A DNA stretch of 64,000 nucleotides from positions 1,922,001-1,986,000 of the forward strand of contig NC_070573.1 of the NCBI RefSeq assembly GCF_026914185.1, in the 5' to 3' direction. Positions 1 to 11,078 of this stretch are shown here, in pieces. The notes beneath the pieces were generated by a model. It did no database searches. It was given only the letters and a program-made list of their open reading frames with translations, and had not been told where the DNA came from. The number at the start of each line of letters is the position of its first letter. Position 1 is the stretch's first letter. Made by a program: the position numbers and the translations under genes. The DNA comes from Puccinia triticina. Its lineage: Eukaryota > Basidiomycota > Pucciniomycetes > Pucciniales > Pucciniaceae.

Positions 1-133
1 TTCAATAGGGTGAAACTCTGAATTAAGTCAAGGTTGGACTGCAGTGCCACTCCAGTTTGGCCAGATATCTTTGCCTCCTCACAAAAATGATCTGGTGAAT
101 TTTTCTTTTTTTTGCTTTTCAAAATTCACATGT
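1..133. other. Left flank of the Gypsy element, no gene seen
   Basis: AT-rich sequence with T-runs and no credible coding region. It ends in ATGT, which is repeated directly after the element at 6610-6613 and so marks the insertion site. Confidence 0.5.
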
Positions 134-618
134 TGTGATGCTTGCCTGTTTCAGGTGCTGGAAATATACAAGCGAACTAAGTTGGGCTCTCATTGCAGGG
201 AGCCAAAGGGCTATTTATGTTGTAAGAGAACAATAGGAAGTGATGGCTCGGTGAGAATAAGAGAAAGAGTGATGAGTCCCATTAGATGGGGCTCTTCGCG
301 AAGTACGAGGACGGACTTGGAGAAGTCAGTCCAAGTAAGGAAATCTAATATACAGGATTCAAGATATATAAGGTAGCGAGGATCTACAAGATAACCAAGA
401 GCGGCGATGACAATATAGAGAGGCCGAGAGCGGCGGTCATAGATAACAGGAGACATAGCCAAGAGCGGCTTATAAGTGTGTAAGGTGCCGTGTCCGGTTC
501 AGGAGGAAGGAGGGAGAGTAGACAAAGGTGGTTGGAGACCAAAGGAGATAGCCAACGGCTATTGCCTAGAGCAGAGGTATGGTGGAAGTTACCGTACCCG
601 GAAGCGGGGGACTTCACA
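134..618 (-). repeat. 3' LTR of the Gypsy element
   Basis: Read on the + strand it begins TGTGATGC and ends ACTTCACA, so both ends carry the TG...CA termini typical of LTRs. It is the 3' LTR because the element runs on the minus strand. Confidence 0.92.
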
Positions 619-641
619 TCATCCCCTCCCAAGTTTCAAGC

Positions 642-1063
642 CTCCGAGCAAGGGTGGGCAGTTACGTTATCAAGTTATCCATTAATTTCATTTGTAATTT
701 AGATTTTGGTGGCCTATATCTTGGTTTATTGGCAATTCAAATAAAACAAAGCTTTATGTGGTTATAACGAATCATTTTTTCAACTTTGGAGACACAGGCT
801 TTACCTCTGTAAAAAATTATCCCCAAAAAGAAACCTGAAATTAGTTATCCAACCAAATAGTTACGGATAACTGAATTTTTGACCTAGATTTAATGATTAA
901 AAATCAGCCAGTGAGCCAATATGTAAATACAATGAATATATGTTAGGAGGACTATCGAGCAACACAAAGATACAATAAAAACTCTATTGCAAATCTCTAC
1001 AGCTTTTTACAGTCAGTTGCAGCCAGATTTTCATCTGGATAACTGCCCACCCTTGCTCCGAGC
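642..1063. mobile_element. Nested hAT-like MITE with 8-bp target duplication
   Basis: The element (about 650-1055) starts AAGGGTGGGCAGTTA and ends TAACTGCCCACCCTTG, an inverted repeat of about 15 bp. The octamer CTCCGAGC occurs immediately left (642-649) and right (1056-1063). An 8-bp duplication is characteristic of hAT-superfamily insertion. There is no coding capacity, so it is non-autonomous. It sits between the integrase end and the polypurine tract of the Gypsy element and therefore inserted later than that element. Confidence 0.8.
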
Positions 1064-1083
1064 TTGATTCAGGCGATAGGGAT

Positions 1084-2312
1084 TCATCCACAAGAGTGTT
1101 GCCGAGCTTTGTTGTTTCTGCTGAGGGTACCGGTGGCTTTATGGACGTTGCCGTTGAAGTGTAGCCTCTCAATGTTCCCGTGGTATTGCTTAAGGCAATC
1201 TCCATTAGTAGTAGATTCATGAATAAATCCGTTAGGGGACCGTAACCTAAAACTTCCATTGGAATTGGTTGAGTGTATGAAAAAAGGGCCGTCCCATTTG
1301 GGATGTAACTTACTGGGGCGGTTTTTGAACTGCCGTAAGACTAAGTCACCGGGGCGGAGGTTGTGCTCGAAGTATTGAGCTTCACTAGCAGCCAAGCGGC
1401 AAGTTGCCTTTGTATTGATCTTATTGATTTGGGTGGCTTGTTCTTCTTCAAAGTGTTTAGATCGGTGAGTGCGAGATTCTGGATGATCTTTTTGATAGTT
1501 TACCGCAACTCTTGGTTCTACACCGTAGCACATGCAGAATGGGGAGCGTTCTAATCCAGCGGTTTTTGAAGATCGATATCCAAGGAGCGCAGTGCTGAGA
1601 TATAAATCCCATTTGTTTTGTTTGTCTGGTACACACATTTTACGTAAGCTGTTAGCAAGAGTACCATGGAACCGTTCAAAGAGGCCGTTGGATTGTGGAT
1701 GATAGGGAGAAATTTTATTGTGTTTGATTTTGTTTTGAGCAAGAAAGTTCTGGTAGACCTTACCGTTGAATTTGCTCCTGTTATTGGTAGTAATTGAGTG
1801 AGGAAACCCATGGTTTTCTATGATAGTCTTTATTAGTTTAACAGCGGCTAGGCCCGAGTGTGCTTGGAGAGGTACTGCATAGGCCCATCCGGTGCCGTAG
1901 TCAATGGCGGTGACTAGATATTGATGTCCACGAGGGGTTATGGGAAGCGGGCCAACAAAGTCCATGCCCCATGTTACGAAGGGGGCCTTCCGTTTGATGA
2001 CCTGCATTGGCATCTTGTTTCTGTCGGAGTTAGGAGCACAGAACTGACAGGCGGCGCGGTTTTGATGATGTGTTCAATGATTTTTGCCATGCAGGGGAAG
2101 TGGCACTTGGTTTCTAACTGAAACAAGGTGTCGCGGGCGTTTCAATGCCCTAGTTGGACGTGCTTTTCTTGAGCCAGCTTGTTAGCGCGAGTGATGTTGG
2201 AGATGATTACGACATCTGGTTGATCTTTTGTAATCTGGTACATGTTGTCACCCTTGAGGACGAACCCTTTGTGATTGAGTTCGTCCGAGTGTTCAGTTTG
2301 TATCTTACAAAG
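1084..2312 (-). pseudogene. Gypsy integrase region, broken
   Basis: The open stretch 1084-2013 translates to an integrase catalytic core: WGMDFVGPLP carries the first Asp, ITTNNRSKF should carry the second Asp (normally TDNG or TDRG) but has Asn, and NGLFERFHGT retains the Glu. A C-terminal part with GDLVLRQF follows. The upstream zinc-binding part and spacer (2014-2312) is interrupted by stops, including one after the motif QLGH and one at 2313. The changed DDE triad plus the stops indicate no integrase activity. Confidence 0.85.
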
Positions 2313-4061
2313 TCATTTGAAGGCGTCGGCTACCATAGGTTCTATAGAGAAGAGTGATTTGGCTACTTCCGGAGGGTCGGGGTCAGAGGAACAGTCCAGT
2401 TTGCGAGAGAGAGCGTCTGCGGCCATCTGTTTGGGACCGGGGCGGTAGATGATATGTACGTTGAAGAACTCAAGTTTGTCAACAAGCCCAGCTAATCGCC
2501 TGTTGACCTCTTTTTGGGTCTTGAAGTATTTGAGGGATTCGTGGTCAGTACGCACCAGAATCGGGGATCCTTCGATGTAACCTCTGAAGTGTTTGAGGGC
2601 GTAGACAATGGCTAGTAGTTCCCGTTCTTGAGCTGAATAGTTCTGTTCAGTTTTTGACAACTTACAAGATTCATAGGCAATGGGCTTCAGAGTGTGGTTT
2701 TTGACAGTTTTGGAATATTGCTCTAGGTTGAAGTCAGGGGTGATTGGCTCGCTGTCTGGATCTTGCTGAAGAACGGCGCCAATATTCATCCCAGAGGCGT
2801 CGGTGTCAAGGACAAACGGTTGGAAGGCTTTTGGATGGTGGAGGATGACTGTTTGGGCGAGGTGGTGTTTCAGGTCTTTGAAGGAAAGGGCCTGATCCTC
2901 CCCCCACTGAATGTCTGCCCCCTTCTTTGGCAATCCTTCTGTTAGCTTATAGAGGGGTGTAGCAATTTTTGAAAAATTCTGAATGAACCGCTTGTAATAA
3001 GTAGCCAGATTCAGAAATCCTCTTACCTGAGTGATATTCGTTGGCGTCGGCCAGTCCTTAATCTTTTGAATCTTTGCGTCGTCAACGTTGATTCCGGTGC
3101 TGCTAACCACATGGCCCAAAAATAGCAACTCCTGCTTCCCCCATTCACATTTTTTCTCTGAAATAACTAGATCGTATTGTTTTAGTAGTTGAAAGATACG
3201 CCTGAGGTGAGCTTTATGTTCTTCTGTTGATTTGGAGAAGACAATCACATTGTCCATATAAACAAGGGCATATTTACCTAGAGCTTCTTGCAGGATGGTA
3301 TTCATCATGTGCTGAAACGTAGCGGGCGCGTTGCACAACCCAAAAGGCATAACCAAAAATTCTTAGGATCCATTTTGTGTTGCAAAAGCCGTCTTAGGAA
3401 TCAAACGTTCATTTAATTTTACCTGCCAGAAGCCAGATTTAAGGTCAATCAAACTAAAGATCTCTGCTCCTTGAAAAAATTGGTAGGCGTCATTGATCCA
3501 AGGCAGTGGGAACGAATTCTTAACTGTTAAAGAGTTTAGTTTTTGATAATCCACACACACTTGGTTAGAACCGTCCGGTTTCTTTATAAGAATCAGGGGA
3601 GCGGACCACGGGGACTTACTTGGGCGGATGATACCGTCTTTGCATGCCTCCTTGACGAACTGGTCAATTAACAGGTGTTCTAGCGGCGAGTACGGCCGCC
3701 CATGAGATCGGACCGGACCGGCAGAGCCGGTATTGATGTCATGCACAAATTCTTTGTCCTGAGGGAGCCCCACAATTTTGCGGAAGGTTTCTGGGGCGGT
3801 TTCGTAAGCAACTTTATGGAATTCGTTTACAAATGTTCTTGAAGGGACAATCATTGAGTTGAGTCCGTTGCAAGGTCTAGTTTTGTTGTTGTGTGGGCAA
3901 ACGTTGACCACTTTCTTGTTGCCGTCTAGAAACGTATATGATTGGTCTTGCCAATTGGGCACGGCATCAGTGGCACAGAGCCAGGGTAGTCCCAGGACTA
4001 GGTCCATCTCCAGAAGATTTATCAAGAAAGCGGAAAAAGGCATCCTGTGATTGTCTATCAC
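2313..4061 (-). pseudogene. Gypsy reverse transcriptase and RNase H, broken
   Basis: Reading downward from 4061, the frame gives the end of the protease region, then RT motifs (PLILIKKPDGS, VCVDYQKLN, FSLIDLKSGFWQV, MPFGLCNAPATFQ). The active site reads YMDN instead of Y(L/M/V)DD, so the second catalytic Asp is Asn. RNase H follows with LDTDASGMNIGAVL and RTDHESLKYF, then a tether ending in ADALSR. A TAA stop near 3360 separates the fingers from the palm. Family order and motifs are unambiguous; loss of function is inferred from the stop and the Asn substitution. Confidence 0.88.
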
Positions 4062-4079
4062 AAGTGTAAAGAAAGCTTT

Positions 4080-5734
4080 TTAGTTCACCTTTTTGATATG
4101 GCTGTTGGCTAGTCGGACGTTGCGGTGAGTTACTGGAATGACATCTATTTCTCCACGTTCCCAGAGTTCAAGAGCTACCGCTACGTCCAAATAGGCAGAA
4201 CCGGCTCCGGAGTCAATGATAGTGTTGCAAATTACGCCCCCAATGCCAAACTCGTAGCGGGGAAACGGTTGGTCCTTCTCGTCGACGACATTTAGTTCGA
4301 GTTCAGGAGGAGAGTCTCCAAGCCAGACAATACTAGAATTAGTCGGGCAAAAGCTTATGTCAGAATCGTAGGATTTGGAGTCGCTGTCGAGCCGAGTCCA
4401 ATCAACTTTGGTTTGCTTCAGTCTCTTGAGGGCAAGATCCAACGAGTCGGTATGTTTTTGTTTTGCTGGGGAGGTAGTCTCAAGGTGATTAAACTTGAGT
4501 TCTTTTGTGATACCGTGGAAGGAAGCGCCCGGCATAAATTCAAGGGCCCGGGGGTTCAAGGTGGAAAGGGAGGTTTTGATCCTTTTACACATGGCCTGTG
4601 CTTCCACCTTGCGTTCCGTCTTGTTCCAGACTTGTCGGTTTAATGTGGCAATACTCTTGTCAAATTTCTTTGCGAGATTGTCGCTGATTTGGAATCGCTG
4701 GAAGTTGTCATTGATTTTTGCCCAGGAGTCGACGTTTGTGTTGACGGGATCCATTAAGAAGAGATTGTTGGATTTGGAGGTTCCGGGTTCGGTGATTGGA
4801 TCAAGATTGATTAAGTTCAAGGAACTCTTTGCAGGACTGCGGGTGAATTTAGGATTGAACTTAATCTTTTGAGGAGAGGGACAGTCCTTGGATAAGTGTC
4901 CTATTTTATTACAGTTATAGCAACAAGCCTTGCTTACATCCACAGCGTCTAAGTCCATTGGAGTGGCCGGTGTCACCGAGTTTCTTCGCGGGAAGGAGAA
5001 ATTGTTATTGGTGGGACGCCGGTGATGGTTAGGAGTGAAGCTTCTTGAGGTAAAGGCTTGTTGGTTGCCGTAATTTGAGGGACTTCCACGAAGGTAGTTA
5101 CTTTTTGCCAATCTATCATGTTTGTGGAGCAAGTGTGATAAATCGTCCAAGGTTTCGCACTTGTTGCCTAAGACCTTGACGCGTAAATGTCCTGGTAAGT
5201 TGAAGGTGAGCAAGAATTTCTTGTCATCGTCAGTCATCGTATTTGCGGGTAACTTGATGCTTAGTCTAGTGAATCAATTGATATAATCTTCTGCAGTTGT
5301 ATATCGGAGGGATTGGAGTTTGACACAAGTGTTGTATTGACTGTGGGAATAATTAAATTGTGCCCGTAACTTACGGGTAAAGGTTGCCCAAGACATCTTG
5401 TTTACGTTCAACTCGCTGACCAAGTTGTACCAAAAGGCCTTGGCGCTGTCTTTCAGATGTGGTACTACCATTGAGGTCCATTTATTCTTGGGTTGGCCAC
5501 GACCCGTAAGGATGAACTCGATCTTCTTGATCCAGACATCGACATCATCCTTTCTGTTGAAGTTAGGGAGTTTGGCGGAGACAGGATCCGGGGGGGGTAG
5601 CAGTTGACTCGCTGGTTGTTGTTTGTGTTTGCAGCCAACAGTTGTTGAATCTGCATTTGTTGGTTATTGATGACTTCTTCTCGGGCGGTGATCTGTGCCG
5701 CGTGGATCTGTCCGTCAATCATTTGAGTGTCCAT
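4080..5734 (-). pseudogene. Gypsy gag, zinc knuckle and protease region, broken
   Basis: The gag start is near 5734 (MDTQMIDGQ). The frame shifts at a G-run near 5590; the continuation (DPVSAKLPNFNRKDD...) is in another frame and leads to AKAFWYNLVSELN, a typical gag helix region. A TGA after EDYIN (about 5271) interrupts gag. From 5237 the frame holds a CCHC knuckle (CYNCNKIGHLSKDC) and the protease motif IIDSGAGSAY, with DSG as the catalytic triad. A TAA at 4080 ends this frame before the protease is complete. Confidence 0.85.
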
Positions 5735-6110
5735 TGTTTGGATGTTTCTAGATAGGTTATAACGGTATTGGGTTGGTTGTCGGCGGTTCTAGTGGCGGTA
5801 GAATAACAAGGATGTAAGTTTTATTTTGCTAAATAATCTATTATAAGTGGTACTTATGGAAACAGCCTTGGATAGCTATTGGGATAAGGGATTTTTTTTA
5901 TAAGAGATTGGTTTTTTTATGAGAAACTTACCGGTTTGCAACGCCGGTAGTAGAGGATATAGAGGGATTTGAGTCGGGGTGGTTTAGAAGGTTTGGATGT
6001 TAGGTGTGTTCTAATAGTTTATAAGGGTAATCAGTGTGAGTGTTCGAGTTTCTCTAGTCTGTCGGTTTCTTTGGGGAACGGAAAGGTAAGATAAGAGAAA
6101 AGTGTTGACT

Positions 6111-6128
6111 CACAGAAATATTTCTGTG
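6111..6128. repeat. Perfect 18-bp palindrome at the 5' LTR/internal junction
   Basis: CACAGAAATATTTCTGTG is its own reverse complement and straddles the inner edge of the 5' LTR, which starts at 6125. The primer-binding site is expected just inside this edge; I cannot assign a priming tRNA. Confidence 0.8.
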
Positions 6129-6609
6129 ATGCTCGCCGGTTTCAGGTGCTGGAAATATACAAGCGAACTAAGTTGGGTTCTCATTGCAGGGAGCCAAAGG
6201 GCTATTTATGTTGTAAGAGAACAATAAGAAGTGACGGCTTGGTGAGAATAAGAGAAAGAGTGACGAGTCCCATTAGATGGGGCTCTTCGCAAAGTACGAG
6301 GACGGACTTGGAGAAGTCAGTCCAAGTAAGGAAATCTAATATACAGGATTCGAGATATATAAGGTAGCAAGGATCTACAAGATAACCAAGAGCGGCGATG
6401 AAAATATAGAGAGGCCAAGAGCGGCGGTCATAGATAACAGGAGACATAGCCGAGAGCGGCTTATAAGTGTGTAAGGTGCTGTGTCCGGTTCAGGAGGAAG
6501 GAGGTAGAGTAGACAAAGGTGGTCGGAGACCAAAGGAGATAGCCAACGGCTATTGCCTAGAGCAGAGGTATGGTGGAAGTTACCGTACCCAGAAGCGGGG
6601 GACTTCACA
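6125..6609 (-). repeat. 5' LTR of the Gypsy element
   Basis: Same 485-bp sequence as 134-618 with about 17 substitutions. It should contain the element's promoter, transcribed leftward. Confidence 0.92.
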
Positions 6610-8038
6610 ATGTGCACATGCAAGTGAACTTTCTTGCACTTTGCCAATAGTCGCCCTGATGTACGCGCGTAAATTGATGTGGAAATATCACAGGATGGGC
6701 CTTTCATGGCCACATGAAAAGTAAAAGCTTCACATCGAGACACCAATTGTCCCCCTGATGTACACGAGTACATGAGGGGGACAATATCAGAGGCTGGGCC
6801 TTTCACATCTACATGATAAGGACACACTGGTCACAGAGCCAAGAAAGGCCTATATTCTGGATGAGTTCTGGATGGATTCTAGATGAGTTCTGGATGATTT
6901 CTTGGCAAGTTATGGTTTACTTCAGGATGATTTCCAGCTGATTTCCACAGCTGACTTACAGTCTTTTTCATACCTATACAATTTTTATTTACCAAAGGCC
7001 TCCAGCACAGTTATGGAAAGAATTTATGGTAGGCCACTCCCTGGAGAGTGGGAAAACATCTCCCCTGGTGATTTGCACTGCAAGAAATGATTTGTGTTTC
7101 AATCTTCTGCAGTAGACAAGGTATAATAGCATTTCTGTCATCAAAGCATCAAGAGAGGATTAATAGACTACATATAAATCATTGAGCAGGCATGAATGTG
7201 TTTCAACTGATGAAAACATAGATTGAAGAAGAAACCCAGGCAGAGGGTGTGATCAGATGGAAGAGTATGGACAAGTGAATGAAGCATAGTAGCGCTATAA
7301 ATATATGGAAGACAGCAGGGTTCCAATACTCATGACAAGATCCTGTGCATGCCCTCCCTTGTTGTTCATGATCCTATCTTTTTGACTTTTCCTTCTCTCT
7401 CAGCTGTTCAATCACTCCCAGTCCACTGTTGCTTGGTATATGGAGCTGGGTTTCACAGATTATCTGCTTTCACACATTTCTCTCTCTGTGACAGTTGTAC
7501 TGTAGTGTGTAGTTCTGGAGCAGCAGATTTATAAGCTTCTTTCCTCATCTTTCCATGCCCATCTCCTTGACCCCGCACTGTCTCTTGCTGTTCCCTATTA
7601 TAAGTAGCCATTTGTCTTCCTCTTTTCATCTTTTGTTATTCTCTTCTCATATTGCATTGAACATATCCTTCCACGCCCATCTGCTTGACTTGACACCGCA
7701 CCATGTCTTGCTGCTCCAGTCCGTCCACTGCAACAATATGTGGAATTCAAAACCCCATCTTCACAACTTGTGATCAACTTTTGATGTTTGTTAATCCCAA
7801 GATGTTATCTCTTGATGGTTTGAAGTCTAGTTGTAGCCAATTTTTCTTTTTGGGCTATCCAATGATGTTTTTTCAACTCCTCAGCCAGGAGCCTTTATAC
7901 TATCTGGTGTTATTACATATATCAACTTCAATATACCTCTTTATAGCTTTCAGTCTGCCGCTTGTTCTCTCATCATCACCGTCCAGGTATGGCCGAGAGT
8001 CTGATCCATCTTTGCTGAATTTTCTAGGAAATATGTAT
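6610..8038. other. Repeat-derived intergenic stretch
   Basis: No credible gene. It contains two imperfect copies of a roughly 99-bp unit (starting near 6654 and 6753, both with CCCTGATGTAC and GGGCCTTTCA), a run of CTGGATGAGTT/GATGATTT motifs at about 6857-6905, and a sequence at 7034-7076 related to those at 58930 and 61560 (CACTCCCT.GAGAGTG followed by CCCCTGGTGATT). A segment near 7550-7592 is imperfectly repeated near 7668-7716. Probably degraded transposon sequence. Confidence 0.5.
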
Positions 8039-8266
8039 TTAGGCCCTGTTTGACAGCGTCGTATTACGCAGCGTAATAATAGGAAACATGCTACATTGCA
8101 TATGGTAAAACATGTCTCTTTGGGATAATCTTTGGAAAGTAAACCCTCATAAGGGTTGGCAGTTTACTTCCAAAAGATCAGGCGGAAAAATAGTGTCTTA
8201 CACAATGTAGGGGGACATGGCAAGATTATTTATTGCATAATAATCACGCTGCCAAACAGGGCCTTA
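8039..8266. mobile_element. PIF/Harbinger-like MITE
   Basis: A 222-bp element (8042-8263) has terminal inverted repeats GGCCCTGTTTGACAGCG and CGCTGCCAAACAGGGCC, with one mismatch, and is flanked by TTA on both sides (8039-8041 and 8264-8266). The GGCCCTGTTTG terminus and a 3-bp TTA duplication are the hallmarks of Tourist-type elements mobilised by PIF/Harbinger transposases. No coding capacity. Confidence 0.8.
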
Positions 8267-9063
8267 TCTATTTACACTCCAACTGTCCCAAATTGTGTTA
8301 TTTAGCCGGCGCAGTGACACCCGCGATTCGCGCCTGCGGAAGTGATCATTTAAGAGATTATCGTTGCTGTGAAAGCTGGAAAAGAGTTTCAGCCGAAGAT
8401 GCAGATAGCCTTTGCCAAGCAGGATCAATATGTCACATGTGTGTTCATAGCCGGTGCCATGCACCCATCGGGTAGTCTGTCCGTCGGCCCTCTTTGGCCG
8501 AGGTTGTTGTTATAATGCTTCTGCGGGCTGCGTGCTCGGCCTCCACCGGCTCCCCATTCATTCCTGAATCCTGACACATGAGCTGGTCAGCAAGAAGAAA
8601 AAAAGAAAGAAAGAAATTGGCCATTAATCGCACTGGAGTCGGGGCATACAAGCTCTCCTCCTTGCGAGACACGTGTTCTCCTATGTCCGATATGTCAGCT
8701 CTTTATTCATGCGTGTATCAACGTCCTGGTTTTCCGGGCAGGGAACTGTTTAGGTACTGTATGGCAAGACATGGCTTGGGATGAGGAAAATAATAAAAGG
8801 GCAGAGTGGAGGGGGGTGTGGCTCTATGTTGTCGGCCGTCCTTCTCACAATCCATCTTCATCCGACGCCACCCTCCTCGACAGGTTTGTCGTCCCCGGTC
8901 GATAGTTTGCAATCCGCCCATCTCTCGCATTTATTATCGTTGTCCATTACAGACTTTGAATGATGGTAATGTACCCCGAGTTTCGCCCCGGTTTTCCTGT
9001 GCAATCTGACGATCCGCAAGCAAATCATTAATTCCGATGTATGGAGATAGACATGTATGTATT

Positions 9064-9096
9064 TAAATACATGACATGACATGACATGACATGACA
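9064..9096. repeat. ACATG/TGACA pentamer microsatellite
   Basis: Five consecutive copies of the pentamer ACATG. Confidence 0.85.
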
Positions 9097-10930
9097 AATG
9101 CTGATGATAGATGGCCATATTGGTGGTTTTGCTCGCCATACGTAATACATGTGATCCTCATGCGATGTTGGTATTTTTTTCTTGGCAATCGTGAATGTCA
9201 TCTGCAGGTGAATTCGTGGCTCAGTCCGGCCGGCCAGGTCCGGCAAACTGGCTCGGCGGCGCTCACACTTGATACATATTGTAAGTTCTGTGCCATCGGG
9301 CTCATGCAGTCACGGTCTCGATGAGACTTTCAAGAGTAATAAATATGCCCGCCCCGGAGACATTCGATGGTCAATTGTTGCGAGTGCAGTGATTACAGCG
9401 TTTGAGGAGCGGTGAAGGGTTGGGTGATGATGGGCAGCTTTTAGGCCGGGGTTCCGGGAGGATTAATAGAAGACGGCCGTGATGTGATGTTATGTAAGAT
9501 ATGACCAGTCACCACAGCAAAGTTGAGCGCCCAGGAGACGCAGGCCGATCAGTTCCTTTCAGCCGGGTTTCGAGCGGCGCATGTATGGACAGCACTGTGT
9601 CTCCGGGGGGTGGCCAAGGCTCCTGCCCCGGGCTGAGCCCTCCGTTGCTAGTCCTTCCTGACCGTCTCTCTCGTCCCCCCATCTCCCCTCTCCCATCTCC
9701 CATCTCGATCTGATGGGAGTGTGTGTGTGGGCCACAGTCTTGTTACTTAGATAAATATAATCCGACCGCGGTGGGTTGGAGATGCAGGTTTGGATGAAAC
9801 CTTGTTGATTGCTGCCAGCGTTCGAAACTTTCCTCTTCTCTTCTTCATGTCCGATACTGATACTGATAGCGCTGCCGAGCTGGAAGCGGATGTTCGGCAG
9901 GCCAGCTGCTGGGTTTCCCTCCGCCTCCCCAGGGATGTCGCCTCCACTTTCCCCTGGCCGAATATTAAAAACCCACTCTCTCGATCTCCTCCTCCTCACT
10001 CTCCCCGGCACTGTACCCTCCCACCCCGGCACACAACATTCCACTCTCTTCCTCCTCCTTGACATCATCGCACACTTCTCTCGACTGGCCTCACACTGAT
10101 CCATACACATACATACATACATAGACCGTAATTATTTACGTCATCCCTTTATAAACGTGTCCGGCCTCCAGCTGTCACCCAATCCATCTTCGCGTATTTC
10201 CTGCTCGTTTTCCACAAGAGCCTCTTCCTCTCGGCAGCAGTGCCCGGCCAGTTTTTCAATCCGACTCTCTTCTCCTCTTGGCCGATCACCAGTGCTCGTC
10301 GCGCTGAAAACATACATATTATATTCCTCCAGAAGCTTCACGATTGCCCACTCTCGAGGATATCACTCCACCCACCTCCCTACTCATCCTCATCCTCATC
10401 CTCATCCTCATCCTCTCCCTCTCCCTCTCTCGGCCTTGTCGATCTGCAGCAGCCAGATTCACTCGTCGGCAGATCTCCCAACCCTACCCAGGCCAGCCGA
10501 GACTGCACTACGGACCAAGAAAGAGGTGCCACCCACCAGGTACATACTATCCATACATCCGCCAGGGCTTGAAGCATATCGACTTTCCCTCCCCCTCCAC
10601 CCCTCGCCCACCGATAACCGCAAGCTTCTAGTGTGAGCTCACTCCACCAAGCCCTCTCCTCGTTCTTCTTCTTCTTCGCTTGGCTGTAATTGTACATATA
10701 CTCCACCCGCCGGCACCCTCATGCCCATCAGGCTTCTGTTCTTGCACGTGGCCCGGCAGAAGCTTCGATCCAAAGAGTATTCTGATAGCTTCGCGTGCCG
10801 ACTGCTCTTCTGGCGGCTGATTGACACGGCCAAGTCATCTGACAGCGCAAATCTCTGGTTCTGTGGCTGTTTGTGATGGATATGTATCATTCCTGACGCC
10901 GTTTGAATGCCTCCCACCGCTGGCGGATGG

Positions 10931-10940
10931 ATATAAATAA
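10931..10940 (+). promoter_or_regulatory. TATA-like box upstream of the zinc-finger gene
   Basis: ATATAAATAA lies about 140 bp before the ATG at 11079, a plausible core-promoter distance for a gene with a short leader. Confidence 0.35.
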
Positions 10941-11078
10941 GTAAAGGCCGCAGGTGAATGTGCCCGATTAAACTGTAGATAACTGCTGGCTCCTTCTTCC
11001 TCCCTCGCTGCGCTGGGTCCCTTTCAATTTACTTTTGCGTCGATCTACCCTCGTCTTCTCCTAAAATCGTACGCGAAC

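Larger units (their letters stand above)
134..6609 (-). mobile_element. Complete but inactive Ty3/Gypsy LTR retrotransposon
   Basis: Two 485-bp LTRs (134-618 and 6125-6609) flank an internal region read on the minus strand in the order gag, protease, reverse transcriptase, RNase H, integrase. RT-RNaseH before integrase is the Gypsy order. The four bases ATGT precede the left LTR (130-133) and follow the right one (6610-6613), a candidate target duplication. A purine-rich tract (reverse complement of 619-635) lies beside the left LTR, as expected for the polypurine tract of a minus-strand element. By hand comparison the LTRs differ at about 17 of 485 positions, mostly transitions, so insertion is not recent. 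The coding region has at least five stops or frame breaks and changed catalytic residues. A smaller element is nested at 650-1055. Confidence 0.93.
8267..11078. other. Long intergenic region and leader upstream of the zinc-finger gene
   Basis: About 2.8 kb without a gene I can support. Longer open frames here are short, compositionally odd and overlap each other on both strands. It holds an ACATG tandem run (9064-9096), a CT-rich stretch after an AATATTAAAAACCC box near 9961, a CATCCT hexamer run (about 10385-10413) and the TATA-like box at 10931. A long 5' leader or an unspotted multi-exon gene cannot be excluded. Confidence 0.4.

Noticed and set aside
9559..10122. Minus-strand open frame of 187 codons
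   Set aside because: Low-complexity Arg/Gly/Glu composition, overlaps several frames on the other strand, and no splice or motif support.
10157..10636. Plus-strand frames of 95-159 codons in the CT-rich region
   Set aside because: Repeats of Pro/Ser/Leu from CT-rich sequence in three overlapping frames; no evidence of a gene.
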